Shown: piece by piece, positions 27,086-35,821 of the stretch
How the letters are laid out: the number at the start of each line of letters is the position of its first letter
Numbering within the stretch: position 1 is the stretch's first letter
NCBI RefSeq assembly: GCF_022836875.1
Contig: NZ_CP090376.1
Coordinates: 1,612,001 to 1,676,000 of the forward strand
From: Flavobacterium enshiense
GTDB lineage: Bacteria > Bacteroidota > Bacteroidia > Flavobacteriales > Flavobacteriaceae
Reading direction: 5' to 3'
DNA: 64,000 bases
Notes under the pieces: model-generated
The model's database searches: none
Told to the model about the DNA's origin: nothing
The model's input: the letters and a program-made list of their open reading frames with translations, nothing else
Position numbers and translations under genes: made by a program

Positions 27086-27226
27086 TTATAGTGAAATTGT
27101 GTAAATTTCCTTTATTCCTTCGAGGATTTTTGGAAAATCAATTTTTAAGTCAACGAGTTTTCCGGTATGAATTCGAATATCCAGCCATGTACCTTTAAGT
27201 CTCTCTTGTCGCTTGCTTTCTGAACA
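27086..27226 (-). other. Unassigned coding-like fragment without a start codon
   Basis: An open frame of 46 codons ends in TAA on the minus strand and reads with natural composition (LKGTWLDIRIHTGKLVDLKI and IDFPKILEGIKEIYTISL). It has no ATG and a stop directly upstream, so it may be the relic of a lost gene. I cannot name its family. The remainder of 26838-27243 holds only the candidate RNA. Confidence 0.3.
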
Positions 27227-27243
27227 TCAAAATTACTAAAAAC

Positions 27244-28050
27244 TCAGATTCGGATAATGAAATCTTCCCTTTCCTGTTCGTAACGGAAGAATACCAGTCC
27301 CCACTGAAATGTGTCGATGGTCACTTTTACTTTAGGATGTTGTTTTATGGCTTCCCAGGCTTCTTCCATTTCTTCGGACCAATGAATGTCATCAAAAATC
27401 CAAACCGTGTCGTTGGTAACGGTTGGAAGTAAAAACTCGAAATACTCCAATGTGGCTTTTTTGGAATGATTGCCGTCGAAGTAAATCAGTTGGTAGTGTT
27501 CAGTGTTTAGCCGGGAGTTTTTGAAGTACTCGGTAAACTCGGTTACAACGCTTTCAATATTGTTAAAGTTGAATTTTTGAAATTGCTTTTGTGCAACTCC
27601 AGAGGTTTCCGGACAGCCTTCTAAAGTGGTAATTTTCGCTTTCGGATTTCCTAAAGAAAGGGCAGAAGTGGCCAGCCCTAACGAAGTGCCAATTTCTAAA
27701 ATGCTTTGCTCCGCCAATTCGCTGTCGCTCGGGTCAGGCTGAAAATAATTTACGATACGGAATAATAATTCGGCTCTTTTTCGAGTAATTCCGGCTGTTT
27801 CGGCAATTTTTGAAATTTGTCGCTTATTTGATTTGAAAACACGCGATCCGGCTCCGAAATCTGTCACTTCAATCGTTTTTTTGTTTTGAAGCAGATTGTT
27901 TCGGTATTGTTTCAGAATTTTATATTCCGCTTTCGGTTTTTTATCGTAAAAACATTTGGTTACCAAAGAATAGACAAACGGTGAATGTACTCCATGTTGG
28001 TTTTTGGAGTTCCAGAGGAAGTTTAGATATGCTTTGATTTGAAATAACAT
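27244..28050 (-). CDS. Class I SAM-dependent methyltransferase-like protein
   Basis: 268 residues from the ATG at 28050. The frame runs up to 28092, but a -7-like box (28076-28083) lies within that extension. MLFQIKAYLNFLWNSKNQHGVHSPFVYSLV is followed by a charged helical region, then the Rossmann methyltransferase part: ILEIGTSLGLATSALSL (SAM-binding glycine motif), ITTLEGCPE (acidic residue after the second strand) and YFDGNHSKKATLEYFE with WIFDDIHW, as in the O-methyltransferase-like Methyltransf_24 group. The substrate is unknown. Confidence 0.82.
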   Translation of the reverse strand: MLFQIKAYLNFLWNSKNQHGVHSPFVYSLVTKCFYDKKPKAEYKILKQYRNNLLQNKKTIEVTDFGAGSRVFKSNKRQISKIAETAGITRKRAELLFRIVNYFQPDPSDSELAEQSILEIGTSLGLATSALSLGNPKAKITTLEGCPETSGVAQKQFQKFNFNNIESVVTEFTEYFKNSRLNTEHYQLIYFDGNHSKKATLEYFEFLLPTVTNDTVWIFDDIHWSEEMEEAWEAIKQHPKVKVTIDTFQWGLVFFRYEQEREDFIIRI

Positions 28051-28075
28051 TACACAAGGTTTTACAAACAGGAGA

Positions 28076-28083
28076 CGAAGATA
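28076..28083 (-). promoter_or_regulatory. -7-like element of the methyltransferase gene
   Basis: TATCTTCG on the minus strand, one base off TAnnTTTG, 25 bases before the ATG at 28050. Confidence 0.4.
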
Positions 28084-28124
28084 CAAAGCCATTTTAGAAA
28101 CACTGAATCTTTTATAGTAAAAAG

Positions 28125-28152
28125 TTGAAACCGGATTTTAAAACTATATTTG
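28125..28152 (+). promoter_or_regulatory. Promoter of the SDR gene
   Basis: TTG (28125-28127), 17 bases, TATATTTG (28145-28152). The TTG could be mistaken for a start codon of the SDR frame; as a -33 box it moves the start to the ATG at 28191. Confidence 0.75.
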
Positions 28153-28190
28153 CAGCTTTGGCAGTTACGCCAAAATCGACACCTTGTTTT

Positions 28191-29744
28191 ATGAAAGTGA
28201 AAGATGAAATAGAAATTACCAATGCAATAACTTTGGAAGAAATTGACAAATGCATTGCAATATTAACGCAATTAAATACGGATACCGATCAGATATTTGA
28301 TATTCCGAAAGCGCAAAGAACGGCTTTGATTAAAGTGGCCGGGCAATTTTCCAGACCCGATCGGGAGGAGCTTTCCCGTAGAAAAAAAGACGGGAAATTA
28401 GCCGCCAAACGCAAAAAGGAAAACAAGGACAAAACCGCCCGAAAAGAAACCGGAATACGCCATGCGCGCGAAGCAAGTGTTTTTATTGCTCCAAAATTAC
28501 TGGCACTAACAGATCTTGCCAATAAGGAACAATTGGAACTGGAAACACCCAGAAATTGTTACGTCTGCAAAACATCATTTACTAAGCTGCACCATTTTTA
28601 TGATACGATGTGCAGCGATTGTGGCGATTTTAATTATGCCAAACGTTTTCAGACAGCAAATGTAAAAGGACAAATAGCGGTGATAACAGGTTCTCGTTTA
28701 AAGATAGGGTATCATATTACGCTGATGCTTTTACGCGGAGGAGCAACCGTTATTGCAACGACTCGTTTTCCGGTCGATTCTGCCTTGCGTTTTGCTCAGG
28801 AAGAGGATTTCATGGAATGGGGGCATCGCTTAAAAATTCACGGATTGGATCTACGACATATTCCGAGCGTAGAGATTTTTTGCAATTTTATTGAGCAAAA
28901 ATATGGTCGTTTGGATATTCTGATCAATAACGCGGCGCAAACAGTAAGACGTCCCGCCGGGTTTTATGCTCATTTAATGGAGAACGAAGAGCGTCCTGTC
29001 ATCTCTTTACCAAAACAGGTGCAAGATTTATTATTGGACCATACCGATTGTTTACAGGAATTGAAAATATTGACTTCGGGAGCTTCATCCAATCAAAATA
29101 TGCCGGTTACCTGGCATGGACCGGAACCGGGAATTGGATTACGGGCTTCGGCTAAATTGTCGCAAATCCCTTATTCTTTCGATAATACGTTGGTAGCAAA
29201 TGAAGTTTTTCCGGAAGGAGAGCTGGATGCCGATTTGCAGCAAGTCGATTTAAGAAAAACAAACAGCTGGCGTTTAAAATTGGGTGAAATAGAAACTACT
29301 GAAATGATAGAAGTACAACTCGTAAATGCTGTGGCGCCTTTTGTTTTGTGTAACCGCCTTGCAGAGGTAATGAAGAAAGATAATACAGGACAAAAGCACA
29401 TCATTAATGTTTCCGCTATGGAAGGCAAGTTTTATTATGGTTATAAAGATGCCCGTCATCCGCACACCAATATGGCTAAAGCAGCACTGAACATGTTAAC
29501 CCATACTGCTGCAGGGGCTTTGGCGAAACAGGGTATTTTTATGAATGCGGTAGATACGGGCTGGGTTACTGACGAAGATCCTGCTGAAATGGCAAAAAGA
29601 AAACAAGAGGAAGAAGATTTTCAGCCACCTTTAGATATTGTTGATGGAGCAGCCAGAGTCATGGATCCTTTGTTTGACGGCATTAATACAGGAAAACACT
29701 GGTGCGGAAAATTCTTAAAAGATTATAGGCCCATTTCATGGTAG
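28191..29744 (+). CDS. SDR family oxidoreductase with N-terminal zinc-finger region
   Basis: 517 residues from the ATG at 28191. The N-terminal ~110 residues are helical and basic ([19 protein letters not shown]). A treble-clef-like Cys4 motif follows (CYVCKTSF ... [12 protein letters not shown]). The rest is a short-chain dehydrogenase: [21 protein letters not shown] (nucleotide-binding), ILINNAAQT (structural NNAA), and [28 protein letters not shown] with the Ser and the Tyr/Lys pair region, although the classical YxxxK is changed to HTNMAK. The catalytic Tyr may therefore be missing or displaced. Substrate unknown. Confidence 0.82.
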   Translation: MKVKDEIEITNAITLEEIDKCIAILTQLNTDTDQIFDIPKAQRTALIKVAGQFSRPDREELSRRKKDGKLAAKRKKENKDKTARKETGIRHAREASVFIAPKLLALTDLANKEQLELETPRNCYVCKTSFTKLHHFYDTMCSDCGDFNYAKRFQTANVKGQIAVITGSRLKIGYHITLMLLRGGATVIATTRFPVDSALRFAQEEDFMEWGHRLKIHGLDLRHIPSVEIFCNFIEQKYGRLDILINNAAQTVRRPAGFYAHLMENEERPVISLPKQVQDLLLDHTDCLQELKILTSGASSNQNMPVTWHGPEPGIGLRASAKLSQIPYSFDNTLVANEVFPEGELDADLQQVDLRKTNSWRLKLGEIETTEMIEVQLVNAVAPFVLCNRLAEVMKKDNTGQKHIINVSAMEGKFYYGYKDARHPHTNMAKAALNMLTHTAAGALAKQGIFMNAVDTGWVTDEDPAEMAKRKQEEEDFQPPLDIVDGAARVMDPLFDGINTGKHWCGKFLKDYRPISW

Positions 29745-29763
29745 TCTGCACAAATTTTTAATA

Positions 29764-29805
29764 AAAAACCACAGCAAAATAAAAATCTGCTGTGGTTTTT
29801 GTTTT
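29764..29805. terminator. Bidirectional terminator
   Basis: AAAAACCACAGCA (29764-29776) pairs with TGCTGTGGTTTTT (29788-29800) around an 11-nt loop. Serves the SDR gene and the convergent ABC-F gene. Confidence 0.85.
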
Positions 29806-29827
29806 AACCTATTTCTTTTTTCTTCTT

Positions 29828-31690
29828 TTAGCCTTCAATCTTAGCAGAAAGTTCAAACCAACGTTCTTCTTTCTCTTCTATTTTTTTGATGACGTTCTGC
29901 AATTCGTTCGCTTTCTTTTCAATATCGGCATCGGCTACTTTTCCGTCTGAAAACAATTGCTCGATTTCTTTCTTTTTGAATTCCAGATCTTTGATTTCGC
30001 GTTCTATTTTCTGGAATTCCTTTTGTTCGTTAAACGATAAGCCGCTAGTGTTGTTTTGCTGTTTCCAGTCTTTCTTTTCGGCTTTGTTTTCTTCTTTCTG
30101 GGCTACGTCGGCGCTGTCTTCATACGCTCTGAAATCGGAATAGTTTCCTGGGAAGTTTTCAATCTCGCCCTGACCTCTGAAAACAAACAAATGATCTACA
30201 ATCTTATCCATGAAGTAACGGTCGTGTGAAACGACTAATAAACATCCCGGATAATCCAAAAGGAAACTTTCTAAAACGTTTAATGTTACGATATCCAAAT
30301 CATTTGTTGGCTCATCCAGAATCAAAAAGTTCGGATTCTGAATCAAAACCGTACACAAATACAAACGTTTCAATTCGCCACCGCTCAGTTTTTCTACGTA
30401 ATCGTATTGTTTTTTAGCATCAAAAAGGAAACGTTCCAACAATTGCGAAGCCGATATAATCCTTCCTTTTGCCAGCGGAATGTATTCCCCGTATTCTTTA
30501 ATAATGTCAATAACACGTTGTCCCGGTTTCGGGTTGATGCCGCTTTGGGTGTAGTAACCTATTTTAATCGTATCACCAACCACAACTTTTCCACCGTCAA
30601 GCGGAATAGTGCCTGTCAGTAAATTAAGGAAAGTAGATTTTCCTGTTCCGTTTTTCCCGATGATGCCAATTCGTGCCCCACGTTGAAAATCAAAAGTAAA
30701 ATCATTTAAAATAACCTTGTCACCGAATTTTTTAGAGATTTTGTGAAGCTCGATAATCTTGCTTCCCATGCGTTCCATGTTGATTTCCAGTTCGACCACA
30801 TTCTCTTTTCTGCGGCTTTCGGCTACTTCCTTGATTTTATAAAAATCATCCTGACGCGATTTCGATTTGGTAGTACGCGCTTTCGGTTGGCGGCGCATCC
30901 AGGCCAATTCCTTGACGAAAAGGTTCTGCGCCTTGTCGATAGTGGCATTTTCCGAAGCGATACGCTCTTCTTTTTTCTCCAGATAATAGGAGTAATTCCC
31001 TTTGTATTGGTATAATTTTCCGTTGTCCAATTCGATGATTTCGTTACAAACGCGCTCCAAAAAGAAACGGTCGTGCGTCACCATGAACAACGTGATGTTT
31101 TCTTTGGCAAAATAACTTTCCAGCCATTCGATCATCTCCAGATCCAAGTGATTCGTCGGCTCGTCCAGAATCAATAAATCCGGGCGGTTAATCAGGATAA
31201 TGGCTAATGATAAACGTTTTTTCTGTCCTCCCGAAAGGTTTTTTACCTTCAGTTTGAAATCTTCCAGCTTCAGTTTGAATAAAATCTGCTTGAATTGCGT
31301 TTCAAAATCCCAGGCATTGTGACGGTCCATGTTGTCGAAAGCTTTTTGATAGGCTTCTTCGTCTTCCGGATGTTCCAACGCTTTTTCGTATTGTTCAATC
31401 ACTTTCAGGATCTCGTTGTCTGAAGCGAAAATGCTTTCTTCAATCGTCAGTTCATCCTGCAGATTATGGTCCTGCGACAAAAACGCCATTTTGATGTCCT
31501 TACGCACCACAACCTGACCCGTATCAGGTTCATCCTCACCATTGATAATCTTCATGATGCAGGTTTTTCCTGAACCGTTTTTGGCAATAAAAGCGATTTT
31601 TTGGTCTTTGTTAATCCCAAACGAAATGTTTTCAAACAGCGTACGCTCTCCGAATGATTTCGATATATTTTCTACTGAAAGATAATTCAC
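29828..31690 (-). CDS. ABC-F family ATPase (Uup-like)
   Basis: 620 residues with two ABC ATPase domains and no membrane span. First half: Walker A AKNGSGKT, signature LSGGQKKRLSLA, DEPTNHLD. Linker: ARTTKSKSRQDDFYKIKE. Second half: GKNGTGKS, LSGGELKRLYLC, DEPTNDLD. A C-terminal coiled coil (EFQKIEREIKDLEFKKKEIE) is as in Uup. ABC-F proteins act on ribosomes or nucleic acids, not in transport. The promoter upstream is strong. Confidence 0.93.
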   Translation of the reverse strand: MNYLSVENISKSFGERTLFENISFGINKDQKIAFIAKNGSGKTCIMKIINGEDEPDTGQVVVRKDIKMAFLSQDHNLQDELTIEESIFASDNEILKVIEQYEKALEHPEDEEAYQKAFDNMDRHNAWDFETQFKQILFKLKLEDFKLKVKNLSGGQKKRLSLAIILINRPDLLILDEPTNHLDLEMIEWLESYFAKENITLFMVTHDRFFLERVCNEIIELDNGKLYQYKGNYSYYLEKKEERIASENATIDKAQNLFVKELAWMRRQPKARTTKSKSRQDDFYKIKEVAESRRKENVVELEINMERMGSKIIELHKISKKFGDKVILNDFTFDFQRGARIGIIGKNGTGKSTFLNLLTGTIPLDGGKVVVGDTIKIGYYTQSGINPKPGQRVIDIIKEYGEYIPLAKGRIISASQLLERFLFDAKKQYDYVEKLSGGELKRLYLCTVLIQNPNFLILDEPTNDLDIVTLNVLESFLLDYPGCLLVVSHDRYFMDKIVDHLFVFRGQGEIENFPGNYSDFRAYEDSADVAQKEENKAEKKDWKQQNNTSGLSFNEQKEFQKIEREIKDLEFKKKEIEQLFSDGKVADADIEKKANELQNVIKKIEEKEERWFELSAKIEG

Positions 31691-31741
31691 CTGATATATT
31701 TTTTTACTTCGTACAATTCGAACCTAAAAAGGTTTCGGGTG

Positions 31742-31769
31742 CAAAAGTAATCAATTAACGGTGATTCAA
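31742..31769 (-). promoter_or_regulatory. Promoter of the ABC-F gene
   Basis: Minus strand TTG (31767-31769), 17 bases, TACTTTTG (31742-31749). Confidence 0.75.
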
Positions 31770-31865
31770 GGAGAGTTTATGTTTTCTTTAGGCTAATAGC
31801 GATGTCGGATTCAGGTAATTTTGATTTACGTTGTTAAGTGTTTACGTACAGTTCAATAAATAGCT

Positions 31866-31873
31866 TAAATTTG
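31866..31873 (+). promoter_or_regulatory. -7 element of the Omp85-like gene
   Basis: TAAATTTG, exact TAnnTTTG, 29 bases before the start codon at 31903. Confidence 0.6.
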
Positions 31874-31902
31874 TAATAATGGTGTTGTAAAAAAAACAAA
31901 AG

Positions 31903-33090
31903 ATGAATCATTTATTTGTAGCGATACTGGCGATATTTCTTTTTTCAACGGATATTGGTTATTCGCAAAGTGATTCAATTAAGTATAACAGTAAGGACAT
32001 TCGGGATATTTACAAAAAGATTTTTGTGAAAAACGACTCGATTAACAAGTTTAAAGATAAAAGAATTGCATTTTCCTTGTTTCCTTCACCTGCAGGATCA
32101 GATGCCGGTGGTGGATTTGTAATTTCATTTTTGACAACTTTTTACCTCGGTGAAGACACTAAAAATACCAGGATGTCTGAGGTGATTTTTACGCCTTATT
32201 TCAGTCTGGATGGCCAATATGTTTTTCCGATTACGACTTATTTATATACCAATAGAAACATTTACAATTTTACAGGTGATTATCGTTACATGATCTATCC
32301 GCAGCCTACATATGGTTTAGGGAATAATAATTCGGAAACGGAAATATCAAGATTAGAGTACAAACAGTGGCGTTTTTATCAGTTTGCTACCCGAAAAGTT
32401 GCCGGAAATTTCAGGATGGGGCTTGGTGTTTTATTTGATAGTTATGAAGGTATTTCAGAAGAATCGTTTATTGAAGGAGAAACTGATTACGTTAAATACA
32501 TGAAAGGGGATTTCTCCAATGTGAGTTCTTTTGGGATTGCGCTTCAACTTTTATATGATTCAAGAATCAATGTGATTAATCCGGAGCAAGGGTTTTATGC
32601 AGAGCTCGATTATCGTAATAATTTTAATGGAGGGTTGGATAATCAGGACTGGAAATCGATATATGTTGACTTGAGAAAGTATTATTCCTTGCATAAAAAA
32701 CTTCATAGAGTATTGGCAGGTAGGTTCTTTTACTGGTCTACTTTTTGGGGAGATCCGCATTATCTGGATTTGCCGAGTATCGGTTGGGACCGTTTTGGGA
32801 AAACGGGGCGAGGTTTTACCCGAAACAGATTCAGAAGTAACGGCTTATTGTATTTTGAGAGTGAATACAGGACAGATATTACCAGAGATGGTTTTTTTGG
32901 AGCTGTTTTTTTTGCGAATGTCTCTTCAGTTTCAAAATTATATACTTCGGAATTTACCAAATGGCACCCCGCAGTGGGAACGGGATTGCGCGTGAAATGG
33001 AACAAGAAAAACAATAATAATGTAACCCTGGACTTTGGGGTGAGTAAAAACGACTGGTCATTGCGTGTCAGTTTGGCTGAGAATTTCTAA
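31903..33090 (+). CDS. BamA/TamA-like outer-membrane barrel protein
   Basis: 395 residues. Signal peptide MNHLFVAILAIFLFSTDIGYSQ, a short charged linker, then a barrel with no visible POTRA domains. FSLFPSPAGSDAGGG near residue 60, DSRINVINPEQGFYAELDYR and the final WSLRVSLAENF fit the surface-antigen (Omp85 barrel) family; the central RFGKTGRGFTRNRFRSNGLLYFESEYR carries the RGF and E-x-R features typical of that barrel. Without POTRA repeats it probably is not the main assembly machine. Function unknown. It precedes the glycosyltransferase gene by 37 bases. Confidence 0.8.
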   Translation: MNHLFVAILAIFLFSTDIGYSQSDSIKYNSKDIRDIYKKIFVKNDSINKFKDKRIAFSLFPSPAGSDAGGGFVISFLTTFYLGEDTKNTRMSEVIFTPYFSLDGQYVFPITTYLYTNRNIYNFTGDYRYMIYPQPTYGLGNNNSETEISRLEYKQWRFYQFATRKVAGNFRMGLGVLFDSYEGISEESFIEGETDYVKYMKGDFSNVSSFGIALQLLYDSRINVINPEQGFYAELDYRNNFNGGLDNQDWKSIYVDLRKYYSLHKKLHRVLAGRFFYWSTFWGDPHYLDLPSIGWDRFGKTGRGFTRNRFRSNGLLYFESEYRTDITRDGFFGAVFFANVSSVSKLYTSEFTKWHPAVGTGLRVKWNKKNNNNVTLDFGVSKNDWSLRVSLAENF

Positions 33091-33115
33091 TTTTCAGAAT
33101 CGATTAATTTCGCGT

Positions 33116-33123
33116 TATATTTG
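33116..33123 (+). promoter_or_regulatory. -7 element close to the glycosyltransferase start
   Basis: TATATTTG, exact consensus, only 4 bases before the ATG at 33128, so a transcript from it would be nearly leaderless. No clear -33 box. Confidence 0.45.
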
Positions 33124-33127
33124 TCGG

Positions 33128-34297
33128 ATGCAACTATCCGTAATCATACTTAATTACAACGTACGTTATTTTCTCGAGCAATGTGTTTTGAGCGTTCAGA
33201 AAGCGCTTTCGGGTATTGAAGGTGAAATTATCGTTGTTGATAATTTTTCTGTGGATAGCAGCTGCGAGATGATGAAGCTGCGTTTTCCAAACGTCCGACT
33301 CATCGAAAACAAGGCCAATCTTGGTTTTCCTAAAGGGAATAATATCGGTGTGGCCGAAGCAAAAGGGAAATACATATGTATTTTAAATCCGGATACCGTC
33401 GTAGCTGAAGATACATTTCAAAAAGTTTTGGCCTTCGCCGAATCAAAATCCGATTTGGGGATTGTAGGCTGCAAACTCATTGACGGTACGGGGAACTTCC
33501 TTCCGGAATGCAAACGCGGAACCCCTACACCTTGGGTGGCTTTTACAAAAATCTTCGGGTTATATAAAATTTTTCCGAAATCGGGTCTCTTCAATAAATA
33601 TTATGCCCAGCATTTATCCGAAAACCAAACCGGGAAAGTAGATATACTCGTCGGGGCTTTTATGGTGATGAAGCGCGATTTGTACCTTGAAGTCGGCGGT
33701 TTTGACGAAAACTGTTTTATGTATTCGGATGATATCGATTTGAGTTATACGGTTTTAAAAACGGGAAAATCGAATTATTACTTTCATGAAACTTCGGTAA
33801 TCCATTATAAAGGAGAAAGTACGGTGCGAGACGGAACCTATATGAAGCGTTTCCGTGAAGCGATGCATTTTTTCTACAAAAAGCATTTTGGAGGTTCTTT
33901 TGTTTTCGATGTTTTCATGCAAATCGGAGCCTTCCTGTTTGCGATACTAAAAAAACAGCAACAGCAACAAATCTTTTCCAAACCAGATGAATATGTGCTT
34001 ATTTCTTCCGATGAAAGCTTGGGGGGAAAATTGGAAAAACAGTTGCAAAAAAAGGTAATTCAGGCTGCTGATATTGATGAAAATGACTTATTTTCGCAGG
34101 AAATTCCGAAAGGAGGCCGACTGGAAATCGTATTGGATAACAACCGTTTTTCGTTTATGGAAATCATCGGCATTCTGGAGAAAAATAAAAACAAGGGTTT
34201 TACTTTTAAGATTCTTCCTGAAAAGTCTTCTTTTATAATAGGGAGTAATAACAGTAATGACAGAGGAGAGGTAATTATGCTTAAAAATTCGAATTAA
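33128..34297 (+). CDS. Glycosyltransferase family 2 protein
   Basis: 389 residues from the ATG at 33128; MQLSVIILNYNVRYFLEQCV is the normal GT2 start and the upstream frame overlaps the barrel gene. The GT-A fold shows IIVVDNFSVDSS, NLGFPKGNNIG and ILNPDT (DXD-like position), then GAFMVMKRDLYLEVGGFDE and MYSDDIDLSYTVLKTG, which is typical of rhamnosyl- or dTDP-sugar-type GT2 enzymes with ED/DD catalytic acids. One hydrophobic stretch (FDVFMQIGAFLFAILKK) near residue 275 may touch the membrane. The C-terminal ~90 residues look unrelated to the transferase core. Acceptor unknown. Confidence 0.88.
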   Translation: MQLSVIILNYNVRYFLEQCVLSVQKALSGIEGEIIVVDNFSVDSSCEMMKLRFPNVRLIENKANLGFPKGNNIGVAEAKGKYICILNPDTVVAEDTFQKVLAFAESKSDLGIVGCKLIDGTGNFLPECKRGTPTPWVAFTKIFGLYKIFPKSGLFNKYYAQHLSENQTGKVDILVGAFMVMKRDLYLEVGGFDENCFMYSDDIDLSYTVLKTGKSNYYFHETSVIHYKGESTVRDGTYMKRFREAMHFFYKKHFGGSFVFDVFMQIGAFLFAILKKQQQQQIFSKPDEYVLISSDESLGGKLEKQLQKKVIQAADIDENDLFSQEIPKGGRLEIVLDNNRFSFMEIIGILEKNKNKGFTFKILPEKSSFIIGSNNSNDRGEVIMLKNSN

Positions 34298-34373
34298 AAG
34301 ATTCGTAATTTTGAAAAATATAAAAAAATCACGCAAATTTGTTTAATTCGTCGCTAAGGCTCAAAATATTTAT

Positions 34374-34381
34374 TAATTTTG
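34374..34381 (+). promoter_or_regulatory. -7 element of the E2 gene
   Basis: TAATTTTG, exact consensus, 37 bases before the ATG at 34419. Confidence 0.6.
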
Positions 34382-34418
34382 CAAACGAAAGACGAAAACA
34401 CAACTTTAGTTTAAAGAT

Positions 34419-35705
34419 ATGGCAAAGTTTGAATTGAAATTACCCAAAATGGGGGAAAGTGTTGCTGAAGCAACCGTTACCAACTGGTTAAAAAAGGTTG
34501 GAGATAAAATTGAAATGGACGAAGCAGTACTTGAAATTGCTACCGATAAAGTAGACAGTGAAGTACCTTCTGAAGTGGCGGGAACACTTGTTGAAATTCT
34601 TTTCAACACAGATGATGTGGTACAAGTAGGACAAACCATTGCTATCATCGAAACTGAAGGCGGGGCGGTGGAAGCTCCAAAAGCGGAGGCCGTTGCAGCA
34701 CCTGTTGCAGAAGTAGCTAAAACGGTTGAGGCGGCTAAAGAAACAGCAGCCCCAGCAGATTTTTCTGGTTCTGATAAATTCTTCTCTCCACTAGTGAAAA
34801 ACATTGCTAAAGAAGAAGGAATTTCACTAGCGGAATTAGAGTCGATTCAAGGTACCGGAAAAGACGGCCGTGTAAATAAAGAAGACATCTTAAATTACGT
34901 TAAAAATAGAGGAAGCCAACCGGCTCCGGTTGCGGCTCCTGCTCCAAAAGCTGCTGCTCCAGAAGTTGCTAAGGCAGCCCCTGTTTCTGTTAACGGTGGT
35001 GACGAAATCGTGGAAATGGACAGAATGCGTAAGCTGATTTCCGGATACATGACGGCTTCGATACAAACTTCGGCTCACGTTCAGTCGTTCATTGAAGTGG
35101 ATGTGACGAACATCGTGAAATGGAGAGATAAAGTGAAAAATGCGTTCGAAAAGAGAGAAGGTGAGAAATTGACTTTCACGCCAATTATGATGGAAGCAGT
35201 TGCCAAAGCGCTGAAAGATTTCCCTGGAATGAATATTTCTGTTGATGGTGATTACATCATCAAACGTAAAAATATCAACTTAGGTATGGCTGCGGCTTTA
35301 CCAAACGGAAACCTTATTGTTCCAGTGATCAAAAATGCAGACCAGTTAAACCTTGTAGGTATGGCTAAAGCGGTAAACGATTTAGGAAACCGTGCTAAAG
35401 CAGGTAAATTGAAACCAGACGATACACAAGGCGGAACATATACAGTAACTAACGTTGGAACTTTCGGTTCTGTTTTCGGAACTCCGATTATCAACCAGCC
35501 GCAAGTAGGTATTTTAGCTTTAGGTGCTATCAGAAAAGTGCCGGCGGTTATTGAAACTCCGGATGGTGATTTCATCGGAATCCGTCAGAAAATGTTCTTG
35601 TCGCACTCTTACGATCACAGAGTTGTGGATGGTGCATTAGGAGGAAGTTTTGTGAAACGTGTTGCCGAGTACTTAGAGGCTTGGGATATCAATAGAGATT
35701 TCTAA
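34419..35705 (+). CDS. Dihydrolipoamide acyltransferase (E2) of a 2-oxoacid dehydrogenase complex
   Basis: 428 residues. Lipoyl domain at 1-80 with the modified lysine in IATDKVDSE (Lys44); Ala/Pro-rich linker; E1/E3-binding domain at about 125-165 (FFSPLVKNIAKEEGISLAEL); second linker; catalytic domain from about 200 with the CoA-acyltransferase motif SHSYDHRVVDGALGG near residue 400. One lipoyl domain and the linker pattern fit a branched-chain or 2-oxoglutarate-type E2, and the exact complex cannot be told because no E1 genes are adjacent. It stands alone between its promoter and a terminator. Confidence 0.92.
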   Translation: MAKFELKLPKMGESVAEATVTNWLKKVGDKIEMDEAVLEIATDKVDSEVPSEVAGTLVEILFNTDDVVQVGQTIAIIETEGGAVEAPKAEAVAAPVAEVAKTVEAAKETAAPADFSGSDKFFSPLVKNIAKEEGISLAELESIQGTGKDGRVNKEDILNYVKNRGSQPAPVAAPAPKAAAPEVAKAAPVSVNGGDEIVEMDRMRKLISGYMTASIQTSAHVQSFIEVDVTNIVKWRDKVKNAFEKREGEKLTFTPIMMEAVAKALKDFPGMNISVDGDYIIKRKNINLGMAAALPNGNLIVPVIKNADQLNLVGMAKAVNDLGNRAKAGKLKPDDTQGGTYTVTNVGTFGSVFGTPIINQPQVGILALGAIRKVPAVIETPDGDFIGIRQKMFLSHSYDHRVVDGALGGSFVKRVAEYLEAWDINRDF

Positions 35706-35726
35706 AAATAAGTATACAATTTTTTA

Positions 35727-35756
35727 AAAGACCTCATTTTTGAGGTCTTTTTTTTA
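35727..35756 (+). terminator. Terminator of the E2 gene, duplicated at 37532
   Basis: AAAGACCTCA (35727-35736), loop TTTT, TGAGGTCTTT (35741-35750), T run. The same hairpin recurs at 37532-37561. Confidence 0.88.
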
Positions 35757-35782
35757 CACTGAAGCGAATTTAGGGAGGGCTT

Positions 35783-35790
35783 TATTTTTG
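35783..35790 (+). promoter_or_regulatory. -7 element of delta-60 gene copy A
   Basis: TATTTTTG, exact consensus. The block from the terminator through this box to the start codon is repeated before copy B. Confidence 0.55.
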
Positions 35791-35821
35791 TAACTTTAAG
35801 GTAATCAAAAAGTTAGCAAAT

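Noticed and set aside
28125..28190. TTG start giving 22 more residues to the SDR protein
   Set aside because: The TTG is the -33 box of a full consensus promoter and the -7 box lies inside the would-be extension.
34406..34804. 132-codon frame on the minus strand full of Ser, Ala and Thr
   Set aside because: It is a shadow of the Ala/Pro-rich linker and lipoyl domain of the E2 gene.
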